Shown: one piece after another, positions 56,101 to 64,000 of the stretch
Layout: the number at the start of each line of letters is the position of its first letter
Position numbering within the stretch: the stretch's first letter is position 1
NCBI GenBank assembly: GCA_030685235.1
Contig: MU839129.1
Coordinates: 124,001 to 188,000, forward strand
DNA from: Copromyces sp. CBS 386.78
Taxonomy: Eukaryota > Ascomycota > Sordariomycetes > Sordariales > Sordariaceae
DNA length: 64,000 bases
Direction: 5' to 3'
The notes under the pieces: model-generated
The model's input: only the letters and a program-made list of their open reading frames with translations
Database searches by the model: none
Told to the model about the DNA's origin: nothing
Translations under genes and position numbers: made by a program

Positions 56101-58929
56101 CTGCCGTTGTGTTTTCAAGGTCTCGAGCACGCCGCACTTCTGAAGATGCAGTCAGAATGCAGGTCGCCGATGAGGACAATACAACACAGTAAACGGCAGA
56201 TACAGAACCTCGCCGGAAGAAAGGTTTGGCAAGCAAGGGAGGTGAAGAGGGCCCTATACCTATGTTGCCTACACAAAGCTACGGTATATGCAGGTGAGAC
56301 CTGGGAGGGCACGGTGTCTGTCACTGAATTCTGGAAGCTTGGAGTTGCTTTTGGGTGTCTCGTTGGGACGGTTGGTTCAGACACCAGCGTCATCTTCGCC
56401 AATCAGTGGCAAGTCCCAAAACTCCCCTGTCCCCCCCCCAAGAGTCCCAGACAGTTTCTTCTGTCTCTGCACCTCAATCACCGCTCAGAGGGACGATACT
56501 AGGGTCTGGATGGGTAGGCTTCAACCATCTCAGCCGTCATTATAGTGGCAATCGTCCTCAACTGCGACACAGTATCTCGTCAACGGGATCAGCGGGATCA
56601 CAACCTTTTGGGGTGTCACCATCGCAGCGCTCCCAAAGTCTAGACGCGCCTGCTATTATTGTTCCTAGCCGTCTCGTCCGGTGGAGTGTGCGATATGAGG
56701 GTGTCAGTGAGGTACGTACTCTGGATGCTGCCAACACCAGAAGCTTACAGCGATTTAAGCTTGATAAGACGGGCTGGGCCAGCCCCAATTCAGGGGAAAG
56801 ACTAACGAGACTAGACGTTAAACCAAACCAGCACCTTTGATCACATTGTGTTGTCGCAGAGTCGCAGCGATAAACCGCCCAGTTCGCAAGGTGTTCTGTG
56901 GCATGTCTAGCGATCAATTACTGCGTACAGACAGGAAGATGTCTATCGGAACTGCCAGTCAGGGGGACTCGAGCACTTTCCGTGGCTGCGTGGGCCTTGG
57001 GAGTTTGCGTGGGTGGCATCCAATCCAAACCAATCTGGCTGTCACAGCCAGTCAAAGCGTGCTGACGGGGTGACCTCGCCACAAGGCTGGAGCGGCCTAA
57101 TCTGCCAATGGTCGATCGCACAGACCACACTGCCCTCGTCCACAATCATGCACCCACACATCCTCAACCGCCGCCTGCAACACTTCTGTCGAAGCGACAC
57201 TGTGTAAATATGATACGGAAAGGCAACGGAAACGAAAACAAGAGGCCAAAGCCAATGATCGAGACGGGGTATCAGGTCCTATGCTTCTGGGCGTTTTCGA
57301 GAGGCACATGGTATGCAGACAGCCGCCCATGATGCTCTCACCAGATCGATATGCTATAGCAAACCGTTTCCATCATGGCGTAGGAATCTGGCATCCATTC
57401 ATTCTTTGGCTGGCCGTGGAGCGTCTGGAAACAAAGACAGTCAGTGGTGGTACACAGTGTGATCATTTCGAGACACTCAAACCTGGGCACACGGAGTACT
57501 TGACTTTAAGCGGAATCGATCGGCTACGTCTTCCCTGCCAATGGAGCCAGGACAGAGACGCTAGGGTTTTGAGGCACACAAAGCGACGTCCTGTCCTGCT
57601 GCCACTGCCATCTGCCATTTTGCCAGTTCCCAATGGAGGCTCTCAGGCAATCGTCGATGACCCGACCTAGCGGCTCCTACAGCTCCAGCTGGAAAACACG
57701 GGGCTCCTCGGGCCCGCAACCACGAAGCGAACTAAAAGGGGAGAGGAGACGAAAGACGAGGGACATCAACTCGTAACCGACGCAGATTTCCCCATTCCAA
57801 CCCAGTAAAGTTTTGATCGGGCCACGTTGGGAGATCAGGATGGAGGAACGTGCGAGTGTTGAATGTTTGAGTCGGCACCGTGACTGGAAAATCATTCGGG
57901 TATTGCGGAAAGAGGACGTGGTCACCTTTAGCACTAACCACGAGAGATCAGACAGCGTCCGTCTCGGGCTGCCCTGCCAGGCCTTTGAGGCGTCGTTGCT
58001 CATGGTATCATCAGCCAGTCCAGGGTTTTCGCTGGCACAGTCGTCGGGAGGATGACGGACGGACTGTCAAACCAGACAATGAGATGGACGAGGAGGGGGC
58101 TCGTTCGGGCAAACCATCCCGTCATCGTTCTGATAGGTTGTGACAAAGGTGGGCATTTTGACAATTCAGTTCGAGGGGACGTTTTTGTGAGAGTCGCAGA
58201 CTCGCAACAGGTAGCCCCAGGCAGGCTGCTGGTGTCGCAGTGGGTGTTCAAAGTTGAGAACAAGGACAGTTTGCGGCACTGGGTGTGGTCGCTCAGGTGG
58301 GGTTGAGATGTGAACCTTGGGAGTTCTTGGCGCGCACAAGGCAACGCCATCCAAAATTGCACACACCAGCAGGACAGTGAAACCATGCCGAAAGCGGACT
58401 GGCTTCCATATCGCGCCCAATGGACACAACAAAGACCCGCTTTTCCGCATGCTGGTGTCTCGCCACCCCGTTCTGCGAGCGGAGATGGAACAGGGTCACA
58501 AGAGGAATCCGAAGAGGGGTGGCCTGTCTGCCTGTGCGGTTTTCAACAGCCATTTCGACCACCATTTGTGCCATTCAGCAGGCGTTCAGCGCATCCACGC
58601 CATTCCCATTCGTCGACCTGGCGGTCCCTCCTGGCGAGGGGAGGCCAATTGCCTGTCGTCCAGACTTGTTCCATCCAATGCCCGAGACCCCAGTGCGCTA
58701 GGTACCTTAGTAGCGCCCCAGTCCAGCCCAGTGTGCCCCCCCCCCAATTGGTACCCCCTCATCCCATTGGCGACCCCGTTGAGATCCCCATCCGTCCGGC
58801 CAGTCACAGCTGGCAGCGGCAGCCAGAGTGGGCCGGTTACGGTGGGACAAATGGAAGTGGGCGAGTTCCATGGGGGCTCTGGGAGGACCCACTCGCACAG
58901 CGCTGTCCAACGCACGTCGCCTGCTCCGA
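53101..58929. other. gene-poor region, part 2
   Basis: Continues without recognisable coding sequence. Several long overlapping frames (58310-59161 in two registers) appear only because the DNA is GC-rich with few stops. No tRNA, 5S rRNA or transposon feature was recognised. Confidence 0.4.
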
Positions 58930-59414
58930 TTGCTCTTCTTCCACTTCGTCCCTCCTCCCTTCGCCTCTTCCCTACTTCTTCACCCGCCTCGTCCCCGTCA
59001 AACCGCCTCCAACCCTCACCCTCGATCTTCTGCACATTTGCAACAGACTATACCTAACGACCACACAAACCGACAACCACTTCTTCAGCCCTTCCTCGAC
59101 TTTGCCGACTATTTGCCTGCGCCCACATCCAGTTTCCAACATTCCCTCGACAAGTCTTTGATTGCTCCACTGCAACGGCCTTGGTTTCGGTTCCATTGTT
59201 GTTGTCTCACAATCGCTGGGTTTAATACCGCACAACTCCCGGCTTGGCCAAATAAAACCACACACGCACACGCACAACCACAACCATATAACCCTCAACC
59301 ACCGCCACCTCTAACTCGAAAACCACCCACCTCTCCGATCCCGCACCTGGATTTGGCTCCGCCTGGACCGATTTTGCTCGTCTTCGATATCGCACTCCTC
59401 GACCGCCAATCATA
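58930..59414 (+). promoter_or_regulatory. pyrimidine-rich leader/promoter of the gene at 59415
   Basis: About 480 bases of C/T- and CA-rich sequence, including long CTTC/CCTC tracts and CACACGCACACGCACAACC, lead to the ATG at 59415. Such CT-rich leaders are typical of strongly expressed fungal genes. CCAAT-like boxes occur slightly upstream (58747-58780). Confidence 0.5.
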
Positions 59415-60082
59415 ATGTCTTCGTACTATCACTCTTACGCCCATCAGCAGCCTACAGCCGCCGCTGCTCCTGCAGTATCCCACGCTCACCATGGTGGGCG
59501 TAACAGGAGAGCTCCCAGGCTGTCTGTTTCCCAGAACACGCATAAGCAGTTCCGCGGTGTCCGGAGTATGAAGGACTTGTCCGAGACTGTGTCCGTGAAC
59601 TCGTACCGCACAAAGTACGAGGCTGGCCGCTCCTTTGACCTCGAGGACGACATGGAGTTTTGCCCCGGTCTTTTGACCGATGATGATGTGAGTAGTGCAC
59701 CAGCTAAACCGGACCATTGGCCTGCTATGCTCTCCAAGACGCCGGCACTAACCTGCCTTCTCATTTAAAGTTGGTCTCCATCCACAGCGCTTCCTCTGAG
59801 CGCTCCTCATTGGCAAGCAACTCGCCGCAAAGCTCTCCTACGCAGCAGCCCACCACTATTGCGCCAGGCTTCTCGCTCAACAACTCTTATCTTCCTCCGG
59901 TCTACCAAAGTCAACAGGCGACCCTCAAGCTTCACCAGCCCTCTGCCACCCGCGGCCGTAATGCCATTCCCATCATCAACCCTGCTACTGGCATCACCAT
60001 GACCAGCCCACCCCCCTCGGTATCGCCCGCTCGGATGCAGCAGCACCAGCAGTCCCTTATGGGCGCCCGGCCACGGTGGTAA
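59415..60082 (+). CDS. conserved-looking fungal protein of unknown function
   Basis: Exons 59415-59687 and 59771-60082 across an 83-base intron (GTGAGT, branch CACTAACC, TTAAAG) encode 194 residues. The N-terminal part is Tyr/His/Gln/Ala-rich. A compact basic segment follows (GRNRRAPRLSVSQNTHKQFR, then GVRSMKDLSE), and then an acidic segment EAGRSFDLEDDMEFCPGLLT ending in DDD at the splice site. The C-terminal half is Ser/Pro/Gln-rich (SERSSLASNSPQSSPTQQ). The basic-acidic core looks like a conserved short linear-motif protein of Sordariomycetes, but I do not recognise a named family. The long CT-rich leader upstream and the long gene-free 3' flank suggest a gene under strong transcriptional control. 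Confidence 0.75.
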
Positions 60083-63000
60083 GGCTACTGATGTCTCGCT
60101 TCTGTGACGCAGACGAGACTAGGCCGACCTAGACCGTCGTCGCCGTTGCAACATGGACTGTACTAGTAGTGCTCTTTCCGCATGCTCATTGCAGATGCTC
60201 ATCTTGGCGGGTACCACCGACGTTTTTTCAACATTTTAGCAGGCAGGCATCACGATGATCTTCTCATTTCCCGGCAGGCAGGGGGCGACAACCCAATCTT
60301 CAACTGGATCTTCGACCTTTTCGGTAACCTTTCTTCCGGTATCCAACCTGTACAAACATCCTTTAATCGACATAAGCTCCTTTCCCTTCTTGAAGCGAAA
60401 GTTCTTGACATTTTCGGACGGCGCTAAAAACGAAGATCTATCGGTACCTCTTGTTTTTTTTCGAATACCCCAAAAAGCGCGGTGGTGTCTACGGTTTCGA
60501 AAGATGGGGCTGCTTTGATTTTATTTACGAAACGGGCGTTATCAAGGTGGTTTTGCATCCTCCGAACTACTAATCACTTCACACACAACTATTTGCATCG
60601 GTGTCTCACGACGGAGTTCTCGGCTTTTTTCTCGCCTCGGCGACTTTTCTCTTATTTTCTCGTTTTTCGATACCATACACGGGGTTTTGGTGTTTCGTCA
60701 TCGTCACTAAGAAGCGGCGACTTCAGTCACATGATAAAAGTCATAACGGTTCACGGGTCCACGATTCATCAAAGAAAAAGATATCGACATATAGAGCGAC
60801 TTTCGATGGGTTTTTAGCGGGCAGCGCTATGTGGGCGGGAGGCTTTTGCAACCTTGGGTGTTCTCGAATTTTGGGGGCTACATGGGCAAATCTGTTTTTG
60901 GGAGCAGGCAGGCAGGCAAAGACCTCCATTGTCGTTTTGGTGTCGCGCGGAATCTCAACTTGCAAGCTGGAATTTCCGGGGTGTACGGGAATGAGGAGTT
61001 GGTTCTGAAAGTATTTTCGGGGATTTTCTACTGTTATTTTTTATGGTTTTGTATTCCGGATTTTCTTTCCGCCTGTATCATGAAGGGACGGTAGGCGCTG
61101 TGCTACGGCTTAAGCCCCGCCTTTGCTTTTCTTTCTTCTTGTTGATTTTGGGATTTATTTCTTCCAACGGGGAAACTTTGCATCTCTCGGATCTGGCTCG
61201 GTGTGTGGAAAGATATCAGCGTGTCTGTTTTTCTCTCGTCTCTACTATTTCTGGGGAAGGCTGGCTCGGTTTTTTGTTTCGGCACAAAGCATCATCATTT
61301 CGGGGATATCCTCTTTTTTGGGAGCGGGGGTCGCTTAAACTTTGCTGGTGTGTGTCTTCCATATCCATTGTTATGAGGAGTTACACTGGAAAGGGTTGTG
61401 TGTTTCTGTCTGCTACTTGCGCTGGGGTGTGGCGATTAGCTCCGAAATGGCTTTGTCCCGGTCGAGTCATCATTCACCGTGTGGCTCTTTTCGACCGCTC
61501 GACCCCAAAAGGCTTGTGTGTGAATATTTGGGATATTTTCTCCTGAACAAAATCTTCAAGCAGTACGACGGGCGATCGAAAATAAAAACAACCGCCTTCT
61601 TCACTCACATCTTGTTCTCTCCACTGCCTTCGTGACTTGCCACTGTTCCATTTCAGTGCCGTGTATGTGTGTTTGACTTGGAGTGAGGTGACAAGTGGTA
61701 CGATGACATGCCGTGATACAGTATCTACCCCATCCCTATGCTGTGTGATTTTGGGTCTGGCGGTAGAGGTGTTTACAAGCTTGTTTGTGTGTCACGGCAG
61801 TCATTTGTAGTAAGTCGCCGAGTGTTCGGACTGGCTCACGCATTACTGACGGGGCGGCAAACACCCAAGTCGTGGTTCTACCGAGTCTGAATTGGATGAC
61901 CGAAATTCGAATCGATTAGGCTGTAGTACCCGTTGTACCCGTTTCACAAGGTTCATGACGGCGGCGACCACAACCATAATACATCTTGACACTACACTGA
62001 TCCCTTATTCTGCTCTTCTGATATTTGCCTACTGTTCGCTCACTATCTCCCTGCTCACCCACTGGTTGACTGACTGACTTGATCGCCCCAATCTGATCGA
62101 GTAGACCCGAGAAAACCACCAACTTGACATCACAGACCGAAGTAAGGAGTTTGTCTGTCTTGATTTCCTGACCAGAGACTCCTGCTCTTTCTGCATAACA
62201 CACCGATCTTAGATACAAGTGTCAATAACAATTTCATAGGCTCGGATTCGAGATTTCTTCTTCTTCTTCTTCTTCTTCTTCTTCTTCCAATTCCAATTCC
62301 AATTCCAACTTATCTTTATTTCGTATGTGTATGTGTGTAGAGGATGTCAAATGCCCAGGTGTAGGTAATTTTTCTTTCTTTTCTTCCGTGCAGGAGTACT
62401 TATATTTTAGTACCATCCTTATCATTCCATGAGACGGACACTTCAAGAAGAGTCTAGAAAATGACCGTGGACCTGACTGGCACGAAACGAGACGAGTGAG
62501 GAACGGCCGAGCAGCTCGCCTACTTCCTCCCTCCCACTCGCTCTTTCCACTCCCTCTCCATCACTCATTCTTGTATTCCCTTTGACCGCCAAGCTGGGGA
62601 AGGAACTTCACAATCGTAACGGTCTGAGTCGCGACTTCCTCATTCCGTCGGCGATTCTCGTACACAGGGCCAGTAAAGCTGATGAGTGAGGGGTGTGAAG
62701 TCCAGTGTTATAGAAGGAAATTGCTTAGCGGGTGGCATATTTACGTATTATGGAATTCAGAGTTGGCTGGCATGTTATCTACCCGACTCGAGTTGTTTTA
62801 TTGTAGAACAATGCCAGTCTTTAAGACTGTTACAAAATTCGTACTACAGACATGCTGTCCAAGTGTTATCATAATACACCGAAGCAAAAGGTAAAAAACA
62901 CCGTTGTGCAATGAAAGAAGCAATGATAGCTCATCAATAATAATCCTACTGACTTTTGATCCTTCCTTCCCTCCTTCCTAGAACAAGAACATCATCAAAC

Positions 63001-63223
63001 CCACTAAAAGAATTCCAACTTCACTCTCGCGTTCATTGCATAAACCTAAGACTCGAATAGCATATAGTGAAAACATCTCTCATCCTTCCTCGCTCCATTC
63101 ATTTCTCAACCACTTCGAACAATCTTCCTTTCGTTTACAACACAACTGCTTGCTCACTGGGTATCAAGATCCCCATTGTTTTGTCTCCTTATCAAAACGT
63201 TTGCAAGCTTCGGCTCAAACCTC
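60083..63223. other. 3' flank and spacer of ~3.1 kb
   Basis: 3' untranslated region of the gene at 59415 followed by sequence without a supported gene. It ends in the 3' region of the partial minus-strand gene at 63224. Confidence 0.45.
62255..62309. repeat. (TTC)11 and (CAATTC) microsatellite
   Basis: An uninterrupted TTC array of eleven units at 62255-62287 passes directly into CAATTC hexanucleotide repeats to about 62309. Confidence 0.95.
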
Positions 63224-64000
63224 TTACGACCCCCTAGGCCTCCCCCTCCCTCTTCCCCTCCCCCTAATCCCCCCTCTCCCCCTCGAAACAACCCCAACCC
63301 CACCTCCTCGCCCTCTACTTGCAGTAAAGCTGTGGCGAACACTCTCCTTTCTGGCCGGGATATCCTCATCATCCGAGTCCGAGTCCGAGCTCGGCTCGTC
63401 TTCAGAGCCCGTACCACTTGCCGCTTCGCCTCCACTTCTACTTCGCTCTGACTGTGACCTCTGAGAAGGCGAGCGGGATCCGGAGTGGTAACTGCCGCCG
63501 CCGTAATCAGACTCTTCGTCTTCGGTGTCCATGAGCCTGACGACGGTAGGGCCTGCGGGCTTTGGTGGGGGAGGCGGTGGTGAGGGTGAGCGAACTGGTG
63601 ATGGTGAGGGAGAGATACGGGTTACCGATGGAGCGGATGGCGCACGACTTGGAGGTTCGGGCGAGGCGCTGACACTTGGGCTGCGTTCTGGCTCTGGGGA
63701 TCTGCTGGGCGAGGCCTCGTCACGGGGAGGACTGATGCGGACGGATGCCTGAGACACAGAGCGGCGAGCTGGCTCTGGAGACTTCTCTTTCTCCTGCTCA
63801 GGCTCAGGCTCCTCCCGTTCAGGCTCGGAGTGGTGAGATTCCTCGTCGGCAGGCTGGACAGTTTGGCGGGTTGCCGACGTGGTCCTGGTCCTGTTCGTCC
63901 TAGGAGATTCACGCACAGGAAGGGAAGTCTCTTTCCCAGCACCCCGCGTCGCCCGTCCAGAAACAGCAGGAGAGGCACTCTTCTCGATCGAGTCAACTGG
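63224..64000 (-). CDS. partial SR/RGG-rich nuclear protein, C-terminus only
   Basis: The minus-strand frame is open from the window end to a TAG at 63224 and encodes about 258 residues; the true start lies beyond 64000. The composition is strongly biased: Ser/Pro/Arg/Glu blocks (EPEREEPEPEQEKEKSPEP, SPSPSPVRSPSPPPPPPKP), a short ordered piece PTVVRLMDTEDEESDYGGG, an acidic serine stretch (DEPSSDSDSDDEDIP) and a terminal RGG/AT-hook tail (RGRGGIRGRGRGRGRPRGS). Such tails bind RNA or AT-rich DNA, so a nuclear role in RNA processing or chromatin is inferred. The upstream domains needed for identification are outside the window. Confidence 0.75.
   Translation of the reverse strand, partial: PVDSIEKSASPAVSGRATRGAGKETSLPVRESPRTNRTRTTSATRQTVQPADEESHHSEPEREEPEPEQEKEKSPEPARRSVSQASVRISPPRDEASPSRSPEPERSPSVSASPEPPSRAPSAPSVTRISPSPSPVRSPSPPPPPPKPAGPTVVRLMDTEDEESDYGGGSYHSGSRSPSQRSQSERSRSGGEAASGTGSEDEPSSDSDSDDEDIPARKESVRHSFTASRGRGGGVGVVSRGRGGIRGRGRGRGRPRGS

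Noticed and set aside
58310..59161. Overlapping plus-strand frames of 283 and 246 codons
   Set aside because: Two registers are open at once over the same C/T- and GC-rich DNA, no domain is visible, and the right part is the leader of the gene at 59415.
1..64000. CRISPR array, bacterial operon, dispersed 5S rRNA gene or intact transposase
   Set aside because: None was found; spacing, introns and tRNA structure are all fungal nuclear in character.

Overview
The window is nuclear DNA of a filamentous ascomycete (Pezizomycotina), most likely of the Neurospora/Sordaria type. The basis is short GT-AG introns of about 50-150 bases with CTAAC/CTGAC-like branch points, intron-bearing tRNA genes, typical fungal gene families, gene spacing of one to several kilobases, and one extremely AT-rich block framed by inverted repeats whose differences look like repeat-induced point mutation (RIP). 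A run of ten N between long homopolymers at 28.3-28.55 kb shows that this is a draft assembly. No bacterial operons, CRISPR arrays or viral genes were seen.

Layout. 1-10 kb: a DUF3716-type cysteine-rich/AT-hook protein (-), a syntaxin-8-like SNARE (+), a tRNA cluster (His(GTG) at 4.6 kb, Leu(AAG) at 5.2 kb, a second His(GTG) in inverted orientation at 5.9 kb, and a tRNA-like relic), a frameshifted cytochrome P450 pseudogene (6.4-7.6 kb) and an intact, divergent P450 (8.9-10.2 kb). 10-25 kb: an Ama1-like APC/C activator (-), the Rab geranylgeranyltransferase alpha subunit (+), a tRNA(Ile)-lysidine synthetase-like protein (-), a WDR48/Bun107-like WD40 protein (+) and the mitochondrial S-adenosylmethionine carrier Pet8 (-). 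25-36 kb: a proline-rich orphan with six exons (-), the assembly gap, a small arginine-rich orphan (+) and a type II membrane protein with a DUF4097/adhesin-like ectodomain (-). 36.3-37.64 kb: the RIP-like inverted-repeat element. 38-49 kb: the EF-hand mitochondrial carrier Sal1 (-), cyclin C (+), a relic of a TauD-type dioxygenase (-), a polyglutamine BTB protein (-) and a small mitochondrial protein (-). 49-59.4 kb: about 10 kb with no gene I can support. 59.4-64 kb: a conserved-looking 194-residue orphan (+) with a pyrimidine-rich leader, a long non-coding stretch, and the 3' end of an SR/RGG-rich protein (-) that runs off the window.

The genes do not form one pathway. Recurrent themes are mitochondrial function (Pet8, Sal1, the TilS-like enzyme, the small 110-residue protein), membrane traffic (SNARE, Rab prenylation), and ubiquitin or cell-cycle control (Ama1-like, WDR48-like, cyclin C). 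The accessory-looking parts are the P450 pair, the tRNA cluster with duplicated flanks, the dioxygenase relic and the RIP-like element. Exon boundaries were derived by eye from splice signals and reading-frame continuity. I found no convincing new multi-gene system; the most unusual structure is the inverted-repeat element with a tandemly repeated AT-rich interior.
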